A DNA stretch of 64,000 bases from Chlorokybus atmophyticus (GCA_009103225.1 RHPI01000026.1:905481-969480); one strand, 5' to 3'; positions 49,320 through 61,507 are shown, counted from the stretch's first letter. A program made the numbers and translations. Notes: a model not told the origin generated them from the letters alone.

Positions 49320-50300
49320 GCAGGTAATCGAGCCGGCATGCACACCCCTGCTGGAGATGTTGTCCGAGCCCGTCTTGCGTCCGGGAATGCATGCGCTGCG
49401 ATGTCCACGTCTCAGTGCACCTCATGCAACCGAAAATGGAGATGCTCAACACGAACTGTTTCCCAGGTGCACGCCCATCTGCATGCGCGAGTGCATTTGT
49501 GCATGTGCGTGTGCGCACGCGTGTGTGTTGGCTTGTATGTTTACGTCTGCACTTCTGCGACTAGCACAGGCTTGTGGGTGGGTGTTGTGTTTCTTGTATG
49601 GCGTGTCCGTTGTCAGAAAGCGGCTGGCAGGTCTGAGTTTAAGCAGCGCGCAGCAGATTGTGAGATAGCGAGGCACACAGCGCTGCAGATGAAGCGGGTC
49701 GGGGACACGAGTGAGACAAGGCGGGCAAAAGACGGTCACCATGCGAAAGAAGTACGCTAGCAAGCTTCTTGAACAGCAAACAGCTCCGGAAAGTCTGCAT
49801 GTCAACTTAATGACTGCTATGTCTGCACAGAGCACAGTAGTCTGAGAGGCCATCTGTGCCTCTCAGACTATCGTTACTCCCCGAACCCAGGTCTTCCTGA
49901 AGTGCGGCATCACGATTGCTGTTCTGGCTGACGAGCGCAGCAAACCAACAGAGCTGCCAGATAGGTGAGCACTGATAGTAGAAAGCGACTACATAACCAC
50001 AACAGCTCAAGTGTCGAAATAAAGAAATGGAAGTGACGTGCTGTGGCAATGTAGCCAGCTGTGCGTGCATGAGTGTATGCACGCACATGATTGCTTGCGC
50101 GACAGCACCTCAAGGCGTGTCCTGTCCATCACGGAGATCGCTCGCAAGCCAGAGAATCTGGCTGAACTTCTACAACTCATCCAGAAGGGCATTATCTCTG
50201 TGAAGATCGTCAAAGAGTTGCTGTCAGAGCTTCTGCGCAATTGGTTGTAAGGCTGCCGAGCTTGTCGAGGCCAAGGCCTTTCGCAGGTGCGATTGCCTTG
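49320..50300 (+). pseudogene. Inverted, broken gatB copy (psi-3)
   Basis: Plus-strand remains in gatB order: NRAGMHTP then LLEMLSEPVLRPG-like sequence in shifted frames (49325-49390), KMEMLNTNCF (49430-49465), SETRRAKDGHH (49710-49740), LSDYRYSPNPGLPEVR (49858-49905), then TEIARKPENLAELLQLIQKG and SVKIVKELLSELLRN (50130-50245) with a stop after NWL. A 12-base hairpin (49839-49869) sits at the start of the DYRYFPEPD exon. Orientation is opposite to the other gatB copies. Confidence 0.82.
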
Positions 50301-50714
50301 CTCACCACTTGAGGACGTTGCTGAATATTCTTCTTTCGCTGATTGTGTTTGCCTACTCGTCTAATGGTGCAGATCGTCAACGTAACGCGGCCTCTGCAAC
50401 GGCACTGTTATTACAAACCTGGCACGCAAGCAACCATGTGCACACCCACAGGCACAGCCGCGCACGAAACCATGCACACACTCACGCACACATGCATGTG
50501 TGCGCGCGCACACAATTGCATGCACGCACAGCACCTCCGATTGTGATTTTACGTGCTGTGGCGCAAGTACACAAGCAAGCAAATGCACGCACAAGCAAAT
50601 AAGCACAGAAGCATGCACGCACACAGAAAGTGACTACAACACCACAGCACCTCAAGTTGTGCTTTGAAAGTTGGGATACTGTGATGATGTAGTTGCTTTT
50701 GGATATCTGTGCTG

Positions 50715-51505
50715 GCCTCATCCGGCAGCTCTGGTGGTGTGCTGCGCGTCATGAGCCAAAAAACAGCATCCGTACTGCGCACTTCAGGAAGATCTGGCTC
50801 GGGGAAGTACCAATAGTTTGCCAGGCCCTCTCTGGGCCGCCCAGAGATGTATGCGGCAGACATCACAACTATCAATTGATGTTCAAACTTGCAGACCAGA
50901 CCTATCTGCCAGTCAAGATGCTTGCGTGCTTGCTTGCTTGATATACATCTTTCGCATGGTGACCGTTGTCTGACCAGCTTCATCCCACAGCCTAGTCTCG
51001 TTCGTAATTTCCTGTCCCCGACCCACTTCATGCAGCGCTATCTGCCTTCCAATCTCCAAATCTGCTGCATGCCTACAGATTATCAGTTGGAACTTAGACC
51101 TGCCAACCAAGTTTGTTAAAAGGACACACGCGCAATATGAGAAGCAACTTGCTAAAGCAAGCTGGATTAGTCAAGCAACTGCATGCAAACATGCACGCCA
51201 AAGCACATCGCCAATGTGTACAGGTAACTACGCATGCATGTTGACTAACGGGGCAAGGGCTTAGCGAAGGTAGCTTCCTAGTATGTATAGGTAGCCCGGT
51301 GGTGTAACAAGTTGTTGTTTGCTGGCGTGTGCGAGTGCGCTTGTGTTTGCATGTGTCATGCATGTGCACAATGCAATGGGGTCACATGCATAGCATTGCA
51401 TATACGCTGCACACGCACGCATGCAGACTCATGTGCACCTAAGAAAGAGTTCATGTTGTTTATCTCCACTTTGGTGCCCAGAGTCGTGCCGGGTCGGTGC
51501 ACTGT
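50715..51505 (-). pseudogene. Broken gatB copy (psi-4)
   Basis: Remains on the minus strand: GTKVEINNMNSF (51450-51490), [20 protein letters not shown] (50945-51015) and [16 protein letters not shown] (50785-50830), where the conserved Arg of DYRYFPEPD is Trp, then RSTPPELPDE (50717-50745). It converges on psi-3, so psi-3 and psi-4 form an inverted pair. Confidence 0.85.
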
Positions 51506-51615
51506 TCAACGTACGCTCATGTATGTTTGCGTGAGCGCGGGCTTGTATTGAGTGCACTGGGTTTTCATCCCCAACATCACATGGTACTGCAGCTAGAGCA
51601 TTACTGATGACGGCG

Positions 51616-51717
51616 NNNNNNNNNNNNNNNNNNNNNNNNNNNNNNNNNNNNNNNNNNNNNNNNNNNNNNNNNNNNNNNNNNNNNNNNNNNNNNNNNNNNN
51701 NNNNNNNNNNNNNNNNN
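51616..51717. other. Assembly gap (N run)
   Basis: 102 N residues, followed by nine G residues. Confidence 0.99.
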
Positions 51718-52732
51718 GGGGGGGGTGTCTGTCGTGCACACTGCGCCTTGTGCAGTGCAGTTTTAGGTTCACAAGCGCGTGTACTGCAGATTATGCAAAA
51801 CTTGGGGGGACGCGGTCATCCTGAAGCACAAGTTGGACGGCCAGCTGGCAACTGCATGCAAGGGAATTTATACTGTGAAAGAGATAGACACTGGACAGAT
51901 CAGGATAGCAGTGTTGTATAATGCTCCATTCCTAGCAGCCCAGTGTCGCTCGCGGCAGTCATGATGGCAACGTGTGTACAGGATATGCGCGTGGCTGCTG
52001 GTCACATGCATCACACAGCATACTACACGCGGCGTACAGAAGATGCAAGCTACATCACGCGCATGCCAAGCATACTGCACTCACATGTCACACACATTTA
52101 GCATGATATTTCACATATAACACCACCGGGGGATATACTATCCTTTGACTACTACACTACTCGCTGAGCACATACCCCATTAACCATGTATGCATGGCAA
52201 TTCACAGTCTGTACCTGCACGCATGAGCAGCTAGTTAGTCTCCGACATCTTTGCAACAGCACGCAGTATCAACAGCAGACAGACGCCCACTCCCACTCCC
52301 ACTCCCACTCTCTCGTTCGCCTTCACCCACAGTCTCACTCATGCCATCCCCTGACAGTCTTGCTGCGTCAACCCCTCATCCAAGACCCCTCTACCCCGCC
52401 CCTCTGCCCCACCCCTTTACGTATGCTGCAGTGGAACTGTCAATGCTGCGCGACGTCTGCGTGGTCTTCAAAGCTGCACAGTGCATTGTGTACACGCTAA
52501 AGGCATTCACTGGCGCTGCACGCAGTAAGCCATGTTCAGGAATCATGCGAGCTGCGCGACCAACTTGTTGAACCAACGGTATCTATAGCGTGGTTGTTGA
52601 TGCTGAATGTCATAATCTGCTTGAGGGCCACACTGCAGTTCTCTCTGACTCTTACAAAAACAAACATTTGCTATTACTGTACATTCTGGGCTCGCACGTG
52701 CTGCATAACATGGCAATGTAACACGGCAGTCA
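51718..52732. other. Spacer, nothing firmly recognised
   Basis: 52400-52500 on the minus strand has sequence similar to the 3' flank of gene X (also at 47330-47400 and 62380-62470). (CCCACT)n sits at 52288-52312. No gene supported. Confidence 0.35.
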
Positions 52733-53677
52733 CTATGGAACCGCTTCACGAAAGGCTGCAAGCGACCAACCATGAGTGATGGGCCGCATGGCGCTCACTG
52801 CGGCCGCAGGATGGGAGGTCTGCGCACAGTGCAATAAAGTTGCAAAGGAGTTAGCAAAGCGCAACGTTTGTTCAGCAAGGCAGAATGACTCACTCGGGGT
52901 TTCTGACGACTGTGTTGGGAAGCACGCACACAAGCCCAAACTCGGCCGCCAGCTCCAGCAGCACAGCATCGGAAGGTGAGCCGTCCTCGCATGCCGTTTC
53001 GTGATTCATGTGGTTGAGTCCGAGCATCAAGTATTCGTAAAACGCTGCGTTCTCTTTTATCTTTCTTTTCAAGGAGTAGTAGAGCAGTTCATCCAGTGCC
53101 CGTTCCATGCTTTGCAACATTGCCCCCAATCCAGAACAGTACAATTGTCAGAACTTGGCGCACCTGCATACAAGATTTAGTAAGCTCCGAGCAGACTGTC
53201 AACAACATTGCACCAATGCAAAGAGGATGCTTATGAATGTAACCCTATGCTGGCACAAAGATGTGTTGATGATGAAAGCACGTACCATGCTTGGGACCCT
53301 GGAGCGCCATTACATGCCGCCGCTTCGATGATCTGAGTGTCGTTGCCCGGAAAGGCAGCATTGGTTTGGTGACACTGCGGACTGCACGAACACAAAGTAA
53401 GAGTTAAGTTGCATGCATGCAAGGTTGTATGCGTTGGTAATGGCTATTTGGGAAGGAAGACAATGATGACAGCAAGTCTTAGGCTTACATGCAGGACGCT
53501 ACGGATGACCAGCACAGCACGCAGCTGCTCTAACGACAGCAATGCGTCTACAAGCGCCCTCTCAAAGCTTGCTTCTATCGGCAATGGCAAGAATACGCGC
53601 ACGTACATACCTTGGGTGCGTTTCTGCCCCAGCTTCAGCGACGATGAGACGCCGCCGACGTGTCTGGCCGTCATCAT
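52733..53677 (-). CDS. Gene X3, member of the X family, possibly damaged
   Basis: First exon MMTARHVGGVSSSLKLGQKR (about 53610-53677, donor GTATGT). Exon 2 VRSVTKPMLPFRATTLRSSK to LQGPKHG (about 53285-53380). Exon 3 APSSDNCTVLDWGQ (53130-53170), then, after an apparent one-base shift, MLQSMERALDELLYYSLKRK, ENAAFYEYLMLGLNHMNHE and LLELAAEFGLVCVLPNTVVR to the donor at about 52893. Last exon TSHPAAAVSAMRPITH to AFREAVP with stop at 52733. The C-terminal end is shared with the fragment at 61965-62179. The protein looks helical and acidic with no known domain. The shift in exon 3 could be a true lesion, an assembly error or an unrecognised small intron. Confidence 0.55.
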
Positions 53678-55337
53678 GACGACGGCGCTCGCCCCTGGAC
53701 TCGCTCAACGGCAGCAGCGACAAAATGCTGTGGACGGCGAGAAGCAGGTAGGCACCACGGCGCTAACACCCCACTCCACAACCACACCAACTGCAGCCAC
53801 TTTCGGCTGCTGATCACAGCGACGACACACCCCGCTCCTGCAGCCTACCCGCACGGCAGGCTGGCGTGGCCTAGCGACCCCACCCAGCACTCTCTTGCTA
53901 CTCCTTGTGCTCCTGCTTCTCCTCCACCTCCCCCATCTCGTCCTCGTCCTCGTCCTTGTCCTCTTGCCCGCCCCCCCGCCGCCGCCGTCTACGCCTACTC
54001 CAGCTTCAAGGCGCGAATGCTGCTCTTGGTCTTAGATTTAGTTAGAAAAACCAGATAGGTAGGCCTATTTTCAGGCGGGTGGCCTGGCTCAGCCGTGGAG
54101 GCTGCCTCTGGCAATCATCAACCGAGGTGACGGTGTATATATCGACCAGCTTAGGGGCAAAGCCCTCAAAACGGCCAGTCCTTGCGTTGTCCGGGTCTGC
54201 GCTAGTGCAGCGCGGTCATCAGTGACCGGCGCTGAGTCGGCGTGGATATTGGTGTGATGGGTCCAGCGAGTCGGCATCGACCGACTGTTGGGATTTGCAT
54301 AGACAGTGCCTGACAGGGTTATGACAGGCTGCCTTTGTCGACGCTGACGGCGGCAATTAACATGCTTCTCCTCAATGGATCCCAACTGATAGACGACACC
54401 CGCTTTGACGACCGCCGACAAAAGTGCTCGTAGTCTGGCGTGGTCACGCGGATCAGCACCGACAAACCACACCGGTCCGCGCAGACTCGTGCACGGTCAG
54501 CAACAGCGGTCACCGTAGACTCTCGACGTCCAAAACCCCCACGTCGGCGCAGACCGGAATAGCCGGCCAGCGACCCGGACAACCCAAGGAAATGAGGCTT
54601 TGCCCCTCGGCTGCGACGTGGGAGCTGTGAAGCTGTTGACTGTTGCCGTGTGGTGACCTGTGACAGGTCGTGTTGGTGGTGTTGTGAGCGGCTGTGAAGC
54701 TGAGTGTGCTCGTCCGTGCTGCGCTGTGAGATGTTGTGATCCTTTAAGTCTGTCACGAGCACGGATGCTGGTACACTGCTTTGGCCTTTGGTACACACCC
54801 CGTCAGGGTACACGCGATGTGCCATAGTACATGACGTAAAACATGACTTTCTTATGCATGCGTAATAAGTGGTTGATGATAGCTTTTATCAACTTGATTA
54901 TGTAAAGACAACGCGTAGTTGTGGTACTAGTCAAGAGTATGCAGAAGCACATGGCATCTACTTACACACAAGCGCGTGAATGAGGTTTAAAACACATAGT
55001 GCGTGTAGCAAATGTCAATTGTTTTAAATATTATTTGCGATATTATTCTTGTTACGAGTAGTACTTATAATATTCTTGCAAGCATGTGTGTGCGTACAAT
55101 ATATGATGTAAACATGTATACGTGTTGTTGTTAACTTGACGTAGGGCTATCATGCCTACATCGCCCGCGCATACCAGCTTTCATCGAGCATGCCTACATC
55201 GAAACCATTGCCCAGCTTACCAGTATACCAGCTCGCGCGCATCACTGATCAGTAGCGAGATCATAGCTCTGGAGTAGCTCATGACCATAGCCTACATAGG
55301 CACCATGCGTAGCTGTCTATTTGCGAGTGCGATTATA
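53678..55337. other. GC-rich spacer, nothing firmly recognised
   Basis: 53890-54000 is a Pro-codon-rich CCTCC/CGTCCTCGTCC run on the 5' side of X3. 54080-54800 has open minus-strand frames of up to 168 codons but no motif or splice support. Confidence 0.35.
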
Positions 55338-55692
55338 GGTTATGTTCCATATCGAGTGGGGGTTTTGTTAGAAATAGCCTCAATATGACAAATAGCTTAT
55401 GTTCCGAGTAGTCATGATTTGACTTGTATAAGTAGTCAGGGTGTTCACCGGATCAGCTGGTGACACTGTGAGCGAGAAAGCAAAGAGCTTGTGGAGCAAC
55501 TTGATGTATGCTTAGTTGTGAGTTGTGCTCTATATCAAGTGGGGGTTTCTTTGGAGGTAGCCTCGGCATGACCATTAGCTTAAGTTCTGAACATCATATT
55601 TTGACTTGTATAGTCATGGTGTTCAGCGGATCAGCTGGTGACACTGTGAGTGAGAAAGCTAAGAGCTTGTGAAGCAACTTGAGCTATGAATC
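55338..55692. repeat. Tandem duplication, unit about 185 bases
   Basis: Two copies start at about 55338 and 55523. Both share CGGATCAGCTGGTGACACTG, TGACTTGTATA and AGAGCTTGTG, diverged by roughly one base in eight and small indels. Confidence 0.88.
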
Positions 55693-56410
55693 ACGCTGTC
55701 TCGATTGCCAAGAATCCCTTCACAGTGTGAGGGCCTGTGCATGCTCTTGTGCACTATGCTTGTCATTGCTGTGAGCGCGGTGTGCTTGGTTGGCATCAGT
55801 GGCATCATTGTGGGTGTCAGTACATATGTCCACGCACACGTATGTCTAAGGGGCTAGTAGTAGCATAGCGTAGCTGAGTTAGCGATTGAGCTACCCCGGT
55901 GGTGTTGGTTATGTGATAAGCTGTGTGGGCTGGTGATCATGCATGCCATGCACGATCTCCGCGCACCATGCATGTTGGCATACGTACCATACCCCTTATA
56001 TACGCACTGTAGCATGCATGCGGACTCCATATCTCAAGTATGTATACGATAATCAAATTTGGCTTGATGTGTGTTAGTGCATGCAGCCGCAGCTGCTCTT
56101 GCTGCTCTGGCAACAGCTGCTTGTGTTGCAATTGAAGTAATTGTGAAACTAACACAAACTGCATGCAATAGCATCGTTAATATGGCAGATGGCACTTGAC
56201 AAAACTTCTTGACGTCTTGAGTACCCCACATTGAAACTACCGGTGCAGGAAGTGTCTCATCACCCATTACTGCTGAGCTACACTGAAAGATCGACTCGCA
56301 CTTATCCCTTATGCTATGCTCATCCATCTATCAACTGCCCAGCGTGTATGCAGTGGTTACAGCTTGCAGAACGGGTTAGTGCAGACAGAACTATGGGTCT
56401 ACCGCTACTA
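55693..56410. other. Spacer, 3' flank of the Vps62-like gene
   Basis: No supported exon. Confidence 0.35.
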
Positions 56411-58682
56411 CTACTTGCACAGCTTGCCAGCCACCCATGCATCGTCAACAACATTCAGCTCAGCGTTGCCGTAACACTTGTTGGCATAAACCCGTCCCGA
56501 AAGAGCTTGCACACCTGCGATCAGCAGCAGATGTGAGACACACATACATGTGTGTGCGTGTACTCGCGTGTATGTGCATTGTTGCAGTTGACAGAGTTTG
56601 CGCACATTGTTGTTGCGGCCCGTCCCGGTGTAGTACGCCCAGTACTTGCAGGCGAGGTTGGTCTTGCACTTGTGGCAGCAGGTGTCAGAGTCGCGGACGC
56701 CGTTGATCCACTTGATGCAGTCTAGCAGGAAAGTCTTCCACAAGCCCGTGGACACCGGCCTCGAGCAGAACGACTTACACTCCTTGATACCGTTGAGACG
56801 CTTCTGCACATGCCAAGATCCAATCATTTGTAGCAAGATGCATGTAGCCATTCACGCCTGCGCACACGCGCCTGCGTACATACACGCCGATGTGCGCACA
56901 CACGCACTTATAGCATTGTCAACACACCTGTTCGTAGAACCTATGTTCGCAGATGCAATCATAGCCGCTGGTCAGAGGCTGGCAGCGGCCGTAGGTGCCG
57001 CACGGGTTGGGGTTGCAAACTGTGCACACGGATAGTCAAAGAGCAAACACTGGCGTGTGACAGGCAGTCGCACGCCAGTGTGCATGTTTACGTGACCAAT
57101 CTCCTCTTCACGTAGGCACTCACCATCAGGAGTAGGTGCCGGTGGCAGTGGCGGTGGTGAGGGTGATGGGGGTGGCGGCTGTGATATCTCTTCGAAGGTG
57201 CGCAGTGTAACTTTTGATGCATTGATGACCCACAGGGCATCTGCTGCGGGAGGATGATTATACCCCTGCACGCCCATGAAGGCGTGCGGGGCGTAGGCGC
57301 CAGGACCAGCTGACGTGACCGTCCATGCACCCCCATTATCTTGTGCTCCTGTTGATATACGCTCAATGTCAATACGAGATGTGGACGCAATGTTTGTGTG
57401 CGCCCTGGTCTAGCCTACGTGCGCAAATACGCGCGCACCTGACCCTCGGTCATCCCATACAGATTGTGCTTGTCCAGGGCTGGCCAGGGCTGCACGCAGA
57501 GTGACGAAATATGGTGCCTCTTTAGGTGTGGGTGCTTCCTCATTGGAACCCCCCCCGGCGCTCCACAGGCACCCCAGAGCCCGGTATCCTTGCGGCACGG
57601 GACACCAGATGCTGTACGTTCGGGGGCTTCTCATCCTCCACACGCGCTGCCAGCCGAAAGGGGAGGCTATTGGTGGCCATCCACGAAAAGCGGGTTGAGT
57701 GTTTAAGTCGATGGTGTCGTCGCTGCTGGGCGACGACACCATCGACTTAAGCAACACACCAGGTTTGCAAGCACATACAAAGTAAGTCGCTAGGCAGCCA
57801 CAAGCACTGGCACTCAACACTCGGCATCAAAGACGGACCCCTCCCCCCCCCCGTCCCTTCGTACAGTTTGATGTTTGGGTCAATGTGGCCAGCCGTCGCT
57901 GTTTGCCGAAGTATTAGCCTTGATGGGGCTTGAAGAAGGTCACATTCTTGTCAGCCGTGGAGCCCTCATCATCTCCCGCGAATGCAAGCTTGAACAAGTT
58001 GGCATTGATGGCTGACACGTCCCAAACTTATTGTGGGTCGGGAGCGGGAGGTTTGAGGGCAGGTTGACGAGTTGTGTTAAGCTCTGGAGCGGGACCCTAA
58101 GGCCATTGACAGCATGAAGAACTTCTTGAGGAGGAGGAGGATCGCATAAGGCCGCCCGACGAAGCTGAGTGGGGCATTGTTCCCTTGCGTGGCTGAGGCC
58201 TCTCACACAGTGCCGTCGTCCTGAGCACCTGCACATGTGCACGCGCAGTCGTACAGCATCAGCATGGTTGTTGCGGGCATGTTGTGCACAGCGCGGGTGG
58301 CTGAACTGGGAGAGAACACACACAACACCGCAAACGCGCTCAACCTAAGCCCCGGTCGTTCAATATGAACCTTGCTTGGCCTTGGACCACCAGGTCGTCG
58401 CGCAGTGTGACGAGTCCCACGATTTCGCTGGGGTCAGGTGCAGCGGCGTCTGCCTGGCCGTTGCCTATACATGAAGTATACCGCCAGACGCACCCCAGGG
58501 TGGTGTAGCCAGGAGGAGGTACCGGGCACCAGATGCCAAAGGCCACATTGCTCCTGAGGAAGCCGCATTTGGTCATCCCCCAGATCCTGTTCCACCCCGC
58601 GGGAGGGGTGACAGCTGGCGTGTTGTCTTGGGGGGAGTCGAATGCGGGGCCCTTCCCGTACAGCACCACCGGAGTGCCCTGG
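56411..58682 (-). CDS. Cys-rich protein with Vps62-like (DUF946) repeats and an EGF-like domain, start not found
   Basis: Exon 58345-58682 holds the first Vps62-like unit: [37 protein letters not shown] and [21 protein letters not shown] second unit (57420-57760) reads [31 protein letters not shown] and [20 protein letters not shown], continuing after an intron as [20 protein letters not shown] and [13 protein letters not shown], then a Pro-Ser linker ([15 protein letters not shown]). Next is an EGF-like module ([25 protein letters not shown]; 56930-57010), then a Cys-rich exon ([31 protein letters not shown]; about 56590-56810), and a last exon ending GKLCK with stop at 56411. The part matching the end of unit 1 (57940-58230) carries a stop and frameshifts. 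EGF and Pro-rich linker suggest a secreted or wall protein. The start may be the ATG at 58959 beyond a (CT)n intron tract. Confidence 0.72.
57703..57750. repeat. 20-base perfect palindrome at an exon edge
   Basis: 57703-57722 and 57731-57750 are exact reverse complements around CTGCTGGG. It overlaps the likely 3' splice site and first codons (SSDDTIDL) of the second Vps62-like unit. Confidence 0.95.
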
Positions 58683-58694
58683 CTGCGCACGCTC

Positions 58695-58820
<126 letters not shown>

Positions 58821-59178
58821 AAAGGCCCTCCAATAACTGAGGCGGACGCGGTGCTCGCGTAGCGCAGTGACGTGCACGTGTGGGTGGGTGTTTAGGGTTG
58901 TATGTGGTGTATGCGGGCAGGCATGGTGTAGCACTGACAGCCAACACGTACGTGACCATCGTAATAGAGATTTCTCATCAATTCAATAAAAAGAATCTTA
59001 ATCTCACCGCTGCAGGAACTTTGCTTGTTGGCATAATGGCTCTGAGGTAGTAGGTGATCTTATTAAGCGGTCCTGTGCACATCACATGCGAAGTGTTAAT
59101 ATGCAACATGCATGCCAGCGCTGACATTTTGTTTCTCCATTTTGTTTATTCATCAAGCACACAGTATTATACAAGCTT

Positions 59179-59227
59179 ACACCAGCACCGGGCTATCACA
59201 GCGACTGTGATAGCCCGGTGCTGGTGT
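59179..59227. repeat. 23-base perfect palindrome upstream of the RT element
   Basis: 59179-59201 and 59205-59227 are exact reverse complements with a 3-base spacer (CGA). Confidence 0.96.
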
Positions 59228-59278
59228 TGCATGCTTGTGTGCAGTATGGAGGTGCGCAAGACTTGCTGCATGTGATGC

Positions 59279-60843
59279 ATGGCGTTGAAATGCATGTCTA
59301 CAACATTGCCACGCTCATCCTGTACACTATTCCTGCATCACCTACTCCACAATACATGCCTTCCAGCATCTATACCGCAACACGATGCCGCACCATCATC
59401 TGCACAGTTGCATCTGTCGGCATCAGACCATGCTGTTGTACGCGTGCTGCAAGACCACATGATCCTTACACAGGTGGACAAGGCAGCTAATGCTTTTGCT
59501 TCTGTTTGCAAGTCATACTACCTCCGAGTGCTGCATGCTGAATTGTCTTCATCGACCTATCAACTTGTGGCTCATGAGACTGCAGAACAGGTGTTGGCCA
59601 GGCATGACACTTCCAACGAACAACACGATCTCAAGACTGTCCAACACGGTAGCCCAAAGCTGCCACACTTCTACATGACAGCTAAGATGCATAAGGCTCC
59701 ACTAAAGCTGCGGTTCATTGCACCGCTTTTGCCACTTCTCTGGCTGATGTCTGTGTGGCTAACACGTGCTTACAAGTTCTTGAGACCAGTCGCTGACGAT
59801 TTGTGGGCACCATGTGTACATGACCCTATGGTGCGACAGTCATGGGTCCTGCAAGACTCACAGGGTCTCAAACGGTGGCTGCTCTACCTCAAGACATCCT
59901 GTACCATGCAAGAAAAGCAACAACCCGTACACCTGGCTACGTATGCTTTTACTACTCTCTACACGTGCATACATCATGCTGAGTTCCTGATGCGCATGCA
60001 GAGTCTAGTTACTACAGCTTTCTTGTACATGCACATGACGACTCTTGCTAACACTCTGCAAATTACGGTTTTCAATGGCATTGCGACGCATAGTTGGGCT
60101 GCTGAACACACCATCATTACTGAGGGGCAAACCAGAGTGTTTTTTATACCGCTGAGGGGTTGCATGCTGTACTAACCCATGGTGAGTAACATGTATGTGC
60201 GTCTTGCAGCGGACAGGTTGCATCAACAGGTCATTGGGATTCCTATGGGAAATAGCGCAGGTGTCTACCTAGCCAACAATTTCCTGACATCCCTTGAGCT
60301 AGACTGGTTGAGGTTACTCAAACCTCTGATGCCTCGTCCGTTATTCGCACATTATGCACCAGGCATTGCACACTTTGTTGATGATCTTTTTGTTGCGGGT
60401 GTGCCAAACTTTGCTGACGTGATGTACAAGTCGGAGGGTGCAATAGCAGGAGGCATCTATCCACAAGACATGTTGACACTGGCTATGACCGCTCAGGGAG
60501 TGCAACTGCCTTATCTTGATATGCTTGTGTTTCAAGCACCTGACATTAATGTGGTGACCCGTTTGTACAGTAAGCGGAGAGAAGCTGCATTTGCACAACT
60601 GCCGATCATGAGAGCACCTCATCCGGCGTCCAACATTGCCAAGGCTACAAAGCAGAACGTGGTTGTGTGAAAGTGCTTTAGGTTCTCTCGGATATCCACA
60701 TATCGTGCACACTTCCTGGCAGAGATCACGCGCCTCCTGGATGATATGCAGGCTATGGGCCACAGCTGGAGAACTTTGCTGTCTCGCTTGCGCACTGTGG
60801 TGTGGTCTAGGCCGGGATTTGTATTGAATGGCATTTACAGGTA
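59279..60843 (+). mobile_element. Reverse transcriptase element, better-preserved copy (Penelope-like or related)
   Basis: Two main frames, 59279-60175 and 60179-60670, with a third piece to 60843. Motifs in order: LPHFYMTAKMHKAPLKLRFI (an RT2-like P-x-FYxTAKxHK block), FTTLYTCIHHAEFLMRM, GIPMGNSAGVYLANNFLTS, the catalytic HFVDDLFVAG, GGIYPQDMLTLAMTAQG, PYLDMLVFQ, and C-terminal RFSRISTYRAHFLAEITRLL. The frame breaks near 60175 and at the TGA at 60668. No RNase H, protease, integrase or GIY-YIG endonuclease is visible. Same family as the minus-strand fragment at 15425-16460. Penelope-like affiliation is inference from motif style. Confidence 0.82.
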
Positions 60844-61507
60844 ATTGCATCTGCTGCAGCAACGCCACAGGTGGGATGAACACTGGTAAGTGAGGTTAGT
60901 GAGGTGAGGATGAATGTGTGTATTAGCACACAACGGAGGGGAGCATTTTCGTGCCCGCTGATAGTGCATGACACACGTGACTGTGGGTGCTTAACACTGA
61001 CACTAACGGCTACAAAATTATCCTGCAGCCTGCAGCCGTTGTGAGTTGTGAATGGCGGGTGTAAGCCGCGATTAAGACAGCTGGCAGCGAGGGGGCTGGT
61101 CGTGGTCGTGGTTCTGGTCGTCAGTCTGTCCGGGCCTAACCTCTCCCTCTCCCTCTCCCTCTGCCTCTACGCTGTACTGTGCAGGTACAGCTGCTGCGCC
61201 TCCTGTCGGCATCTTCCTTGGTTGGTTGGCGTGCACTTAGCTAGCCAGCCCTTACAGCACTTAGCTCTAGGATTCGTGGTCGTGGTCGTGGTCGTGGTTG
61301 TGGTTATGGTTGTGGTGGTTGTGGTGGTGGTGGTGGTTGTGGTTGTTGTTCTTGTAAATGAAATTGCTGGTGGGAAGGAGTAGACATTGGGTATGTCACA
61401 TACTAGCTTAGCGCGCCTGTCATGGGCCTGCGCTGTGAGGCCGCGTGTGTGTGATCCTTGGTGTTCTACCACTCTTGCTGTGCATATGTGTTGGCTTGGC
61501 TTGTGGA
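60844..61507. other. Spacer with a GTGGTT minisatellite
   Basis: 61270-61362 is a degenerate GTGGTC/GTGGTT array (about 90 bases), and 61139-61164 a CCCTCT run. No gene supported. Confidence 0.6.

Noticed and set aside
54319-54825. 168-codon minus-strand open frame
   Set aside because: No motif, no homolog I recognise and no flanking exon structure; competing open frames overlap it.
61048-61383. 111-codon frame rich in Val
   Set aside because: It is the translation of the GTGGTT minisatellite.
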